NCBI RefSeq assembly: GCF_002813915.1
Contig: NZ_CP019335.1
Coordinates: forward strand, 3,517,777 to 3,581,776
DNA from: Tenacibaculum sp. SZ-18
GTDB taxonomy: Bacteria; Bacteroidota; Bacteroidia; Flavobacteriales; Flavobacteriaceae
DNA length: 64,000 bases
Reading direction: 5' to 3'
This document shows positions 47,293 through 55,811 of the stretch, piece after piece (position 1 is the first letter of the stretch; each line of letters begins with the position of its first letter). Under the pieces are notes generated by a model. The model saw nothing but the letters and a program-made list of their open reading frames with translations, was not told the DNA's origin and did no database searches. The position numbers and the translations under genes are program-made.

Positions 47293-48336
47293 ATGAAAAG
47301 ACTAAAAAAAACATACAATTACGCCCTTATATCTGCATTATATCTTACTATAATTTCTGTTTTAATTGCCGTTTTTTCATACCTCTATTTCTACAAATCT
47401 CTAGGGTTAATTTCTATTATGATATTCGGAATTATCCTTTTCGTTTTTTCGTTTTTTGTTATCCAATACAGAGCAGAACACTTTATTTACCAGAGAGTTA
47501 AAAAACTATACAAAGATATTTCAATTTTAGATGTTGAAGACTTAGAACGCGATAAAGTAACTACAGATATTGAAGCTTTCACAAAAACGGTACAAGATTA
47601 TGTAGAAGATAAAAAGGAAGAAATTGCAAACCTCACCGAAAGAGATTCTTTTCGTAGAGACTTTTTAGGTAATGTTGCTCACGAACTTAAAACTCCACTT
47701 TTTACCGTGCAAGGTTATATTTTAACTTTAATTGAAGGAGCAGCAGATGATAAAGTAATTCGTGATAAATATTTAGAACGCGCCAATAAAGGTGTTGAAC
47801 GTTTGACTTCAATCGTGAAAGACTTGGATATGATTGCCAAACTTGAAACCGACGGAATGAAAATGAAAATTGAACCTTTTAATATTTTGGAGCTTATTCA
47901 AACGGTTTTTGATTTGTTTGAAATGAAGGCTAAAAAGAAGAACATTAAATTAATTTTTGATAGACTTTACGAGTTTCCAATTTTCGTAAAAGGTGACGTA
48001 GAACGTATTGAACAAGTACTTATTAATCTGGTTGTAAATTCTATTAAATATGGAAAGCCAGGTGGAATTACCACGGCTTCTGTTGAGGTTTATAATGAAA
48101 CTAAGTTCGTTATTAAAATTATTGATAATGGAGAAGGAATAAAACAAGAACATATTCCTCGTTTGTTCGAACGTTTCTATCGTGTAGATCAAAGTAGATC
48201 AAGAGAACAAGGTGGTTCTGGTTTAGGCTTATCAATTGTTAAACACATTATTGAAGCACATAACGAAACTATTTTGCTTAAAAGTAATTTCGGTGAAGGT
48301 TCTGAATTTTCTTTTACCCTAGAAAAGGCTACCTAA
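47293..48336 (+). CDS. PhoR-like sensor histidine kinase
   Basis: 347 residues from the ATG at 47293; an earlier in-frame ATG at 47263 lies in the terminator stem. Two adjacent transmembrane helices (about 10-55) with almost no periplasmic loop, a HAMP-like linker, the H-box FLGNVAHELKTPLFTVQGYI with phospho-His at about 133, N-box LINLVVNSIKYGK, DNGEGI and GSGLGLSIVKH. Partner of the upstream regulator. With no sensor loop it likely senses the membrane or another protein. Overlaps the convergent exonuclease gene by 18 bases. Confidence 0.93.
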   Translation: MKRLKKTYNYALISALYLTIISVLIAVFSYLYFYKSLGLISIMIFGIILFVFSFFVIQYRAEHFIYQRVKKLYKDISILDVEDLERDKVTTDIEAFTKTVQDYVEDKKEEIANLTERDSFRRDFLGNVAHELKTPLFTVQGYILTLIEGAADDKVIRDKYLERANKGVERLTSIVKDLDMIAKLETDGMKMKIEPFNILELIQTVFDLFEMKAKKKNIKLIFDRLYEFPIFVKGDVERIEQVLINLVVNSIKYGKPGGITTASVEVYNETKFVIKIIDNGEGIKQEHIPRLFERFYRVDQSRSREQGGSGLGLSIVKHIIEAHNETILLKSNFGEGSEFSFTLEKAT

Positions 48337-49710
48337 AGCTTTGTGTTCTATTGGTAGAATTGACGCTGGATTCTTTTTTACGTGAGCATTTATAATTCTC
48401 CTAATATCCTGATTGTCTTTTTGAGGTTTTAATCTTTCAAAATACACTTCAGAAGTACTATTATTTTGTTGATTCTTGTCAATGTATCCATAACCTTCAT
48501 ACACACCATTTATTACCAAGGCGTAACTTAATTCATCTGAGGTTTTCCCTTGCTCCGTAATCACAAAATTATCAGTTTTAAAAGTAATAGAATCAATAGC
48601 CTGCATCACTCTTTTGTTATACTCTTCTATTGCTTCTTCTTCTCTACAAACTCCTTTACATTCTTTTATTTGGTAATGAAAACAGCTATTTACGTTCGTT
48701 TGTAAATGACAATATTTCGGACATAATTGAAACTCTTTACACAAATTCTCAACAAAACTTCGAGCTTGAGAAACTGTGTAAAACCTCATAATTGGCTGAC
48801 TAATCATTTTTACGTTGTTCCAAGCCAAATGCATCACTCCTTTTCTATCTTTATAACTAAACAAACCAAAGTTCGTTGTAGTTCTTCTTTGTGCTCTATT
48901 GAATTTAGGAAATAAACGTTTGATTTCAGCAGATTCTTCTAATAATGCAATTAACTCACTCCCAGTCTCTGTAAATGTAATATTAGCGGTTGCTAAACAC
49001 ATTTCTATTTCACGTTTCTTTTTATCGTGAAAATGACTTACAACACGTTGTTTAATATTGTTAGCTTTTCCAACATAAATTACCTCTTTGTCTTTATTCC
49101 AGAAATAATAAACACCATGTTTTTCTGATAAACTTTCGAAAACATTTTTGGGTAATAATGGTGGTAAGGTTGCTTCACGAGAACGTGGATTCAAAAACGA
49201 GTTGATAACTTCAAAATCATTCAATTCATCTATAGAAAGTAGTTTTTTGAACAATATAACCGTTGCTTCTGCGTCTCCTCTAGCACGGTGTCTTGCTTTT
49301 ATTTCAATTCCTTCGGAAATACATAGTTTACCTAAACTATATGATCTTTTCCCTGGAAGTAATTTTCTTGATAATCGAACAGAACAAAGTTTCTTTCTTC
49401 TGTAAGTTAACCCTAACGATTTGAATTCTTTTCCTATGATTCCGTAGTCAAAATTAACATTATGAGCTACAAAAACACAATCTTCAGTAATTTGGTAAAT
49501 TCGTTTCGCTACTTCTTCAAATTTCGGAGCATCTTTAACCATGAAATTATTAATTCCGGTTAATCTGGTAATGTATGGTGGAATAGAAGTTCCTGGATTT
49601 ATTAGTGTTGTAAACTCGTCTACCACCTGTTCTCCATCAAAAATAAAAATACTGATTTCAGTAATTTTAACTCCACCGTCTGTTTCGATATCTACAATTG
49701 CGTACTTCAC
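48319..49710 (-). CDS. DnaQ-type exonuclease fused to GIY-YIG nuclease
   Basis: 463 residues. N-terminal 3'-5' exonuclease domain (about 1-165) with metal-binding Asp7 and Glu9 in YAIVDIETDGG, and FVAHNVNFDYGIIGKEF, then HRARGDAEAT. A GIY-YIG domain (about 195-280; HGVYYFWNKDKEVIYVGKA, IKQRVVSHF) and a C-terminal region like the UvrC middle part (CPKYCHLQTNVNSCFHYQI) follow. This Cho/UvrC-like exonuclease-endonuclease fusion is widespread in Bacteroidota and probably acts in DNA repair. Confidence 0.9.
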   Translation of the reverse strand: MKYAIVDIETDGGVKITEISIFIFDGEQVVDEFTTLINPGTSIPPYITRLTGINNFMVKDAPKFEEVAKRIYQITEDCVFVAHNVNFDYGIIGKEFKSLGLTYRRKKLCSVRLSRKLLPGKRSYSLGKLCISEGIEIKARHRARGDAEATVILFKKLLSIDELNDFEVINSFLNPRSREATLPPLLPKNVFESLSEKHGVYYFWNKDKEVIYVGKANNIKQRVVSHFHDKKKREIEMCLATANITFTETGSELIALLEESAEIKRLFPKFNRAQRRTTTNFGLFSYKDRKGVMHLAWNNVKMISQPIMRFYTVSQARSFVENLCKEFQLCPKYCHLQTNVNSCFHYQIKECKGVCREEEAIEEYNKRVMQAIDSITFKTDNFVITEQGKTSDELSYALVINGVYEGYGYIDKNQQNNSTSEVYFERLKPQKDNQDIRRIINAHVKKNPASILPIEHKALGSLF

Positions 49711-49773
49711 AGAAGTAAAAATACGATTAGATTTCGATTGTTTCTCTCAATTTTTAAAAGAAATATTTACAAA

Positions 49774-50190
49774 CTAAATATACTCTTGAAGCTCGTTTAA
49801 TAAATACCCAAAGACAGAAACATCAATTGGATTTGGATGAATTACAGTTGATAAATTTGCCTCACCATAAATATTTCCATCTTCATTTTTATGATAGAAA
49901 TACACTGAATCTCCACCAGAAAAAGATGTGCTCGAAATAAAAAGTTCAGAATCAAGGTTAGTATAATCCTTATGATACACCTCTTTGTTAAAAGCTCTAT
50001 CTAACGTAGTGTTTACATCGATAAATCTAGATTTTAAACGCTTTACATTATTTCTTTCATCAACACGAAGAAAATGTTCTTCATAACCCGATTCTTTTTT
50101 CTCGACTACCAAGTAGTAACTGTTGTCTTGAGAAAACAATAAATAAGTATTTGGTATTTGTTTATTGAAAATTACATTACTTACGTCCAC
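49774..50190 (-). CDS. Hypothetical protein
   Basis: About 138 residues with no Met after the start, so initiation must be at GTG (50190) or TTG (50193). No signal peptide or membrane helix; SYYLVVEKKESGYEEHFLRV and LFISSTSFSGGDSVYFYHKN suggest an all-beta domain. It is divergent from the RadC-like gene with only about 30 bases between starts. I do not recognise the family. Confidence 0.55.
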   Translation of the reverse strand: MDVSNVIFNKQIPNTYLLFSQDNSYYLVVEKKESGYEEHFLRVDERNNVKRLKSRFIDVNTTLDRAFNKEVYHKDYTNLDSELFISSTSFSGGDSVYFYHKNEDGNIYGEANLSTVIHPNPIDVSVFGYLLNELQEYI

Positions 50191-50222
50191 CAATTGAAAA
50201 ATTAGTTCATATAACTAGTGCT

Positions 50223-50588
50223 GTGGAAGCTGAGAATTATATTAGAAGACACATTAATACTCGAAGAATTGATCTAAAAGAATTCTTTTGGGTGATATTA
50301 CTTTCTAATGCAAATCAAGCACTTGGTTTTGCTGAAATTGGTTCTGGAACTGATAAAGGAATACGAGTAAATATCAAAGAAATTTTCCAATTAGCTCTAG
50401 TAGCTAATGCATCAGCTATTATTATTTGTCACTCACATCCTTCAGGAAAGCTTGTTCCTTCAGCTGCTGACAAAATCATCACTGAGAAAATTAAAGAAAT
50501 TGGACTTCTATTATCTGTTACACTTTTAGATCATCTAATTATTACCTCTGAATCCTTTTACTCTTTCAAAGAAGAAGGATTGTTATAA
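50223..50588 (+). CDS. RadC-like JAB-domain protein
   Basis: 121 residues from a GTG start; the frame stays open for about 14 codons upstream, so the true start may be earlier. The JAB/MPN metal site is intact: His70 and His72 in IIICHSHPSGKLVPS and Asp83. SGTDKGIRVNIKEIFQLALV and LLDHLIITSESFYSFKEEGL are RadC signatures. It lacks the N-terminal HhH part of true RadC, as in the short forms carried by mobile elements, which are linked to restriction evasion or element maintenance. Upstream of dam (24-base gap). Confidence 0.85.
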   Translation: MEAENYIRRHINTRRIDLKEFFWVILLSNANQALGFAEIGSGTDKGIRVNIKEIFQLALVANASAIIICHSHPSGKLVPSAADKIITEKIKEIGLLLSVTLLDHLIITSESFYSFKEEGLL

Positions 50589-50612
50589 ATCTTAACTAGC
50601 CTTATATCATCT

Positions 50613-51410
50613 ATGCCGAAAACATCCATCACCTATTACGGTGGAAAGCTTAATATGTTACAGCATATCTTACCGCTTATTCCATCACACAGAATTTACA
50701 CAGAAGCCTTTTTTGGTGGTGGTGCTGTTTTCTTTGCTAAAGAACCAGTAGAATCAGAAATCATTAATGATATCAATTGCCTTGCTATTACATTCTATGA
50801 AGTAGTAAAAACAGACTTTGAAAACTTAAAAGCTAAAATTGAAGCAACACTATTTTCAAGAGCTACGTATTCTGTTGCTCTTACCATTTATAGAAAACCA
50901 CATTTGTTTAATAAATTACAACAAGCTTGGGCATTTTATATAGCAACCAATATGGGCTTCGCATGTCAATGTAATAGTTGGGGCTTCGATAAGTATGGAA
51001 AACGAGTCAAAGCGTTTCGAAATAAGAAAATCGCTTTTACTCCTGAAATAGCTGAGCGACTAGAGAACACACAAATTGAAAATAATGATGCTATAAAAGT
51101 AATCTTGAGTAGAGACACTAAAGAATCCTTTCATTATGTTGACCCGCCTTATGTAGGAGATACAGAAATTAATCAAGGACATTATAGTGGATATACGCTA
51201 AAAGACTTTACTAAGCTCTTAGATACACTTGTTACGCTTAAAGGAAAATTCTTACTCTCATCATATCCTTCAAGCATTTTAGATCGCTATATCAAGAAAT
51301 ACAATTTATACACCAAATCATTTAACAAACCACTCTCTGCTCAAAAAGCAGTTGCAGGAAAAAAACGAAGTCGTAAAACAGAAATTCTAGTTGCGAACTA
51401 TCCTATTTAA
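50613..51410 (+). CDS. DNA adenine methyltransferase (D12/Dam class)
   Basis: 265 residues. Methylates N6 of adenine using S-adenosylmethionine. N-terminal SAM motif YYGGKLNMLQHILPLIP, FFGGGAVFFAK, and the catalytic DPPY in SFHYVDPPYVGDTE at about residue 173-182. No restriction enzyme gene is adjacent, so it is an orphan methylase, probably protecting a mobile element or marking DNA. It sits between the RadC-like gene and a coiled-coil gene in one transcript. Confidence 0.9.
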   Translation: MPKTSITYYGGKLNMLQHILPLIPSHRIYTEAFFGGGAVFFAKEPVESEIINDINCLAITFYEVVKTDFENLKAKIEATLFSRATYSVALTIYRKPHLFNKLQQAWAFYIATNMGFACQCNSWGFDKYGKRVKAFRNKKIAFTPEIAERLENTQIENNDAIKVILSRDTKESFHYVDPPYVGDTEINQGHYSGYTLKDFTKLLDTLVTLKGKFLLSSYPSSILDRYIKKYNLYTKSFNKPLSAQKAVAGKKRSRKTEILVANYPI

Positions 51411-51439
51411 AACAATTTACTCACTTAAAATTTAATATT

Positions 51440-51907
51440 ATGAATAATTCTATTGTTGATATCCTTATTGAGAATATCAAAACTGATCAAGTATTACTTA
51501 AAGAAACTGAAGGTAAAATCGAACAAGCTAAAGAAGCTAAACGTATTGTAGTTGATAGACTAAAAGATTATCGAAGAGACATAACCGTAATGATAAAGTA
51601 TGCAAATCCTGAGCAGAAAAAGAAAATTGAAGCATTAGGGTTTGATTTTTCTGAAAACAGTTCTGTATTAAATCAAGTAGCTACAATAGCGCTTGAAATT
51701 ATTATGAATACCAAAGAACACAAACTTACCAATGAAACGCTATATAATGCTTACAGTAAAAAGGTTCAGAATAAAGATGAAATGGTAAACTACACTGAGT
51801 TTAATATCAAATGTCGTTCACTGTTTAACTCTCAAAAACTAATTAGAATCAAAGGAAAAGACCCTAAAAATTCAAGAGAGGATATTATTTCTTTGAATCA
51901 GAAATAA
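51440..51907 (+). CDS. Coiled-coil hypothetical protein, third gene of the radC/dam trio
   Basis: 155 residues. A coiled coil at about 15-50 (LLKETEGKIEQAKEAKRIVV) precedes a C-terminal helical region (about 85-150) with KLTNETLYNAYSKKVQNKDE and FNIKCRSLFNSQKLIRIKGK, which resembles a winged helix. No known family recognised. It is followed by a terminator, so it ends the trio. Confidence 0.6.
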   Translation: MNNSIVDILIENIKTDQVLLKETEGKIEQAKEAKRIVVDRLKDYRRDITVMIKYANPEQKKKIEALGFDFSENSSVLNQVATIALEIIMNTKEHKLTNETLYNAYSKKVQNKDEMVNYTEFNIKCRSLFNSQKLIRIKGKDPKNSREDIISLNQK

Positions 51908-51922
51908 TGTTACTTAACTTGT

Positions 51923-51954
51923 AAAGAACTCCGTTATCTAGGAGTTCTTTTTTA
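51923..51954 (+). terminator. Terminator of the radC/dam trio
   Basis: AAAGAACTCC pairs with GGAGTTCTTT around GTTATCTA, then TTTT. No gene is seen in 51955-52114. Confidence 0.85.
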
Positions 51955-52114
51955 TAAATTAAACTTTATATTTGTGTAAATTAAAAATGTAACTAAATTT
52001 TCTTTAAGGTTATTATTAGTTTTTTCTTTAATAAACCTTTCAGCTCAATTTTAAACGGAAAACTCAAAACCTAAAATTCAGTCTATTTTATAAAAGACTT
52101 AAAATAATCTTATC

Positions 52115-52294
52115 ATGCTAGCTCTATTATTATTTTTAATCTCTTTTACTTCAATTTTTATAACTATAAAAGCCATTTACCAAATACTAACAAAGCCTTT
52201 TAAAGGCTCAAAAACTACTTGGGTTTTAATAGTCATGATTGCATTTGTTGGACCTATTTTATGGCTACTTAAAGGAAAAAAATTATTAAATTAA
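52115..52294 (+). CDS. Small two-helix membrane protein (PLDc_N-like)
   Basis: 59 codons with two hydrophobic helices, ALLLFLISFTSIFITI and VLIVMIAFVGPILWLL; the second resembles the GPxxW motif of the PLDc_N/DUF small membrane family. It starts 6 bases before the next gene, so the pair may be cotranscribed. Confidence 0.55.
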   Translation: MLALLLFLISFTSIFITIKAIYQILTKPFKGSKTTWVLIVMIAFVGPILWLLKGKKLLN

Positions 52295-52300
52295 TTTCAA

Positions 52301-52834
52301 ATGAAAATTGATATTAAAAGAAATGGCAATGAATACGTTTTTTTAAAAAATGAAAAAAAACTTTATTATGCTATCTATTCTATAAGTTGGTTCAAAACAA
52401 AAAAAGAATTATTTAGTGATAAAAAGCAAAAAATAGCAGAAGTAATACCAAAAATAGGGCTAAATGGAGTTAAATATAAAATAACACTTAATAATTATAA
52501 TTTAACATTAAAACTTAAAGGGAGTTTGTTAAAAAATTATTACGAAGCTTTTTATAAAAATGATATATATAAAATCATAAAACATAAAGGATATTATGTT
52601 TCAATATTTAAGAATAATATACAAATAGCGTATTACAAAACACATAAAACTACTTTCAATAATTCTGAAAAAACACAGTTAGTCTGTAATAGCGATACTG
52701 AGGAGACCTTATTAATAACATTCATCGTTGCTCTTGAATTAACCCATCAAGAGCACGATGAAGTTGGTAGTATTAATTTAGGTAATATAGCCTTAGAATA
52801 CAAACCATTTAATAAAAAATGGAAACCTATTTGA
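52301..52834 (+). CDS. Hypothetical protein
   Basis: 177 residues, Lys-rich and without signal peptide. Mostly beta-strands in two similar halves (KKLYYAIYSISWFKTKKELF, DIYKIIKHKGYYVSIFKNN), which gives the look of a tubby-like/LURP or scramblase-like barrel, but that is a guess. It ends with a hydrophobic stretch TLLITFIVALEL near residue 145. It may act in a pair with the small membrane protein. Convergent with the putative immunity gene at 52835, zero bases apart. Confidence 0.5.
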   Translation: MKIDIKRNGNEYVFLKNEKKLYYAIYSISWFKTKKELFSDKKQKIAEVIPKIGLNGVKYKITLNNYNLTLKLKGSLLKNYYEAFYKNDIYKIIKHKGYYVSIFKNNIQIAYYKTHKTTFNNSEKTQLVCNSDTEETLLITFIVALELTHQEHDEVGSINLGNIALEYKPFNKKWKPI

Positions 52835-53629
52835 TTAGTTTACTTTTATTTCATTTGTTAAATCTCGAAGTAATCCTTCGCTTTTTAAAAAGGAATTGTT
52901 TTTTTCATTTAATGCTAAACCTGTAATTATATACGTTTTTTTCTTATTGAATATCCAAGTTGTAACTCCTCCCAAATTAACTCCTTTAATCGATCCAATA
53001 TAAATTATTTCATGATATAAGTTATCTCCAACATGATAACTTCTTTCTTTAATTAACTTATAGTTTTGAAATTTTAGTTTTAGAGCATTAGTATTTTCTT
53101 GTAAATAATGTAATATCTTTTTCTGATCTGAATAAGGTGAATCTTTAGTAATTGTAACACTCGGGCAAAAAGCTAGTTGTTTAATACACTTTTTTCTAAT
53201 AGATAATAAAACCTTTTTAGATTTAAAATTTTCTATAACTTCCCATTTTCTTGGAATACTAATTTCTAAATCTTTGTTATCTATAAAATACCTGAGATAA
53301 TCAAAATCTTCTACATCTAAATTATAAATCAATTTACCTTTAAAAAAATGGTAGGCCGAAATGATTTTACCTCTTTTATCAAACTCTTTCCATAAACCAT
53401 TTTTTTTATTATTTATTTTTACACCTGTTTTTGACGGTATTTGATTTCTATAATATTCAAAATATAATCCATGTTCTTTACCGTTTTTTAATTGTACTTT
53501 TTTCTTTATTTTTCCATCATCGTAAAATTCTTCCTTAATATTTGAATAATGAGAAACAACTTGCTTTTTATTTTGTGCATCCAAAATACTAATACTAAAT
53601 AATAGGACAATACTTAAAACTTTTTTCAT
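52835..53629 (-). CDS. Exported MORN/YwqK-type protein, putative immunity partner of RHS module 1
   Basis: 264 residues with signal peptide MKKVLSIVLLFSISILDA. The N-terminal part (about 20-100) has MORN-like repeats (EEFYDDGKIKKKVQLKNGK, NKKNGLWKEFDKRGKIISAY) as in YwqK-type proteins, and the C-terminal part (about 110-260) is a beta domain not recognised. It starts 5 bases after the RHS module 1 stop, the usual place for an immunity gene, so immunity is inferred from position only. Confidence 0.5.
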   Translation of the reverse strand: MKKVLSIVLLFSISILDAQNKKQVVSHYSNIKEEFYDDGKIKKKVQLKNGKEHGLYFEYYRNQIPSKTGVKINNKKNGLWKEFDKRGKIISAYHFFKGKLIYNLDVEDFDYLRYFIDNKDLEISIPRKWEVIENFKSKKVLLSIRKKCIKQLAFCPSVTITKDSPYSDQKKILHYLQENTNALKLKFQNYKLIKERSYHVGDNLYHEIIYIGSIKGVNLGGVTTWIFNKKKTYIITGLALNEKNNSFLKSEGLLRDLTNEIKVN

Positions 53630-53634
53630 TTTTA

Positions 53635-54570
53635 TTAAAGATTAAAACCTATTTTTAAATTTATACTAACTCCCAAAAACACTTGAGCTCCAACCCCTAA
53701 ATCTAAACCATAAAACTTGCCTTTTTTACCTCCTTTTATGGAAGAAGAGGGTCCTTTTTTTGGAGCACTAACTGGCCCTTCAGCATTCTCAATTGATTCT
53801 GTTTCGATTAATGGATTAATAAAATATAAATTTCCAGACTCATCATAATTTGTAGTATTACCATCACCATCAGTTGTATAAGATACATTATAATCTCCAC
53901 CTATTAAAGGCTTTTCAGTAGTACCAACAGTTAGCGAAGCACCATGACTTATATCAGCAGTACCTTCATCACCAATTAAATAAGCATCGTGTGCATCTAA
54001 ATTCGTTACATCTGTCAAATCTACTTTAAAAGAGGCTAACTTAAAAGAAGCAACATTTAAGCTAGTATTTACCTTTGCAAGGCCACCAATTTTTGATTTT
54101 GCTCCTAACGCAACTCCTAAATTAATTGTACCTGATCCTTCTAAAACAAAATGTTCAGAAACCCAATCAAATGCATTAGAAACGATAGTCGAAACTTCAT
54201 GTTTAACTTTTTCTACAGTTTTATTTACTTTTTCAATATTACTTTCGGTCTGGTCACACTCTACATCTGGGGGACAAGGAGACATACCATCAGGATCTAT
54301 CCAAAAAACTGGATTGTCAAAACCATAATTATACGGTGAATGTCTACGCATTTCTTCAGCAAGAGGGTCAAGGTTCATCCAACGTCCAATAGCAGCATCA
54401 TAATTACGAGCTGTAATATCTATCCAATCGAGTCCAAGTTCATCTTGGTGTTCTTTTCCTGTAAACCCATATTTCCCAGCCTTAGAGTTTCCTATTGAAT
54501 TTACCGTGTTATTGTACCCTTTATGTTGTAGTCCAAAAGGATAGTAATTAACGCGTTTTTTTTCTCCGCA
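53635..54570 (-). pseudogene. RHS module 1: 5'-truncated RHS C-terminal tip
   Basis: The frame opens at about 54570, without a proper start, with the conserved RHS core (EKKRVNYYPFGLQHKGYNN; ARNYDAAIGRWMNLDPLAE; SPYNYGFDNPVFWIDPDGM) and continues through a tip of about 215 residues. An internal ATG at 54378 might allow a short product. The tip is glycine- and beta-rich (LEGSGTINLGVALGAKSK, GLDLGVGAQVFLGVSINLK) and resembles no nuclease I know. The core should follow long YD repeats; these are missing, and the sequence upstream is the repeat element. An orphan tip module. Confidence 0.75.
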
Positions 54571-54574
54571 TACC

Positions 54575-55401
54575 CTTTTTTTCAGCGGTTATCTACCTAC
54601 AACAAAAAATTTTGAACGTCCCATAGCATTTGTCTTTTCCAGTTTCAAAGATAAAAAAAATTACGTTGGATATTTCCCAAGCTATTGTAACATAATGTGC
54701 AGTTATACTAGCATTCATTTGATTTCTGTACTATAACGCCACTATGTTAAATAGCCGGCTTCAGCCAGCGCACTTGGTAAGTCTTTGCATTACTTCGTAA
54801 AACCTTGGATTATACAACAAGTCATTTTAAATCATAACTTAAATCAACAGCTTCATCAGCCACTTTTAAGTTATGATGTAAAACGTTTTAAAAACTTGGT
54901 GTTTTGCTTGGAGTTATGCGGCGGATAATTCCAAGGTTTTAAAATGACTTGTTTTTCATTCAGATTTGTAAAAAGTTATAGTGCCTACAGCCAAGCTGCG
55001 TGCAACGCAAAACCAAGGCGAAGCTACAGCGAGCGCCGAACTTGACGGTGGTGTAGAATGACGACGAAGGATGAAGACACAACCGCCACAAGGTTTTTTA
55101 AATACTTACATCAATCGTTAAAAATCCATTTTAAAAACCGTAGTAGAGTGAGGCAAAAGCGGCGAGCCTAACGCAAGCAACGGTTATTTTTTTGTGGCGA
55201 TATTTTTGGCTAAAAATAGTGACACTAAAAAAGAAGAGTAGTTGCGAGTGAACGGAACAGAAGTGGGGAGTTTTGAGTTTTTAAAACTTTAAAAACCAAA
55301 ACATAGTTGGCGTGAAGAGAACACCTTATAACCGTTTTTACTAGAGTGTAAACGGAAGGAAAAAACATTAAACCCTGAGCAAAGCGAAGAACACTTGGTT
55401 A
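54575..55401. repeat. Noncoding repeat element, copy 1
   Basis: About 750 bases (strong similarity from 54652) matching 62349-63121. GC-richer than the neighbours. It contains ATCATAACTTAAA/TTTAAGTTATGAT (about 54830-54880), ACAAGTCATTTT/AAAATGACTTGT arms outside it, CCGTTT/AAACGG near 55335-55355, and ACTTGGT at 54772-54778, 54894-54900 and 55393-55399. Variable blocks (about 55045-55120 and 55265-55310) alternate with conserved ones. No protein frame is conserved between copies. It ends next to the TA cassette. Confidence 0.8.
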
Positions 55402-55518
55402 TTATAAACCTTCTTCTTTTAAAATTCTTTCACATTCTAGCAAAATACTCTCATCATCACAATCTAATATTAACTGTATAAGTGCTAGTTTTCTTTTTAT
55501 AAATTCACATTCTGTCAT
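55402..55518 (-). CDS. 38-residue ORF at the end of the TA operon
   Basis: 38 codons, MTECEFIKRKLALIQLILDC then DDESILLECERILKEEGL; a compact two-helix, acidic peptide. It starts 2 bases after the toxin stop, so it is coupled to the toxin-antitoxin pair. Small proteins of similar pattern often follow RelE-type modules in flavobacteria (from memory). Its stop lies in the palindrome GGTTATTATAAACC at the junction with the repeat. Confidence 0.5.
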   Translation of the reverse strand: MTECEFIKRKLALIQLILDCDDESILLECERILKEEGL

Positions 55519-55520
55519 AA

Positions 55521-55811
55521 TTATCTCTTTTTCTTATCTGGATTTTGCCAAGTATTAAATACAGAGTAAACGATTATTGTTTTCTTTGAAACTTCATAGA
55601 TAATCAAAAATGGAAAACGTTTTATAAAAGCTTCTCGATACGGTTTTCTCTTTTTAGGAAAGTGTTTCGGATTGGAAGTAATTCTATCAAAGTAAAGTTC
55701 TAGGTGTTCTAAAAACTCTTCTCCCAAACCAGCTCTTTTTTCTGTATAATAAAGATAAGCTTCCATAATTTCTATGTTAGCTTCTTCTTTAACCTCTAAA
55801 GTGTATTTCAT
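55521..55811 (-). CDS. RelE/ParE-family toxin
   Basis: 96 residues: KYTLEVKEEANIEIMEAYLY, RAGLGEEFLEHLELYFDRI, KPYREAFIKRFPFLIIYEV and a C-terminal IIVYSVFNTWQNPDK, the ParE/RelE order of strands and helices. ParE-type toxins act on gyrase and RelE-type on ribosome-bound mRNA; which one cannot be said here. It follows its antitoxin gene with no gap. Confidence 0.85.
   Translation of the reverse strand: MKYTLEVKEEANIEIMEAYLYYTEKRAGLGEEFLEHLELYFDRITSNPKHFPKKRKPYREAFIKRFPFLIIYEVSKKTIIVYSVFNTWQNPDKKKR

Noticed and set aside
54575-55401. Repeat element as a group II intron or CRISPR array
   Set aside because: No reverse transcriptase, no recognisable domain V and no regular short repeats with spacers were seen.
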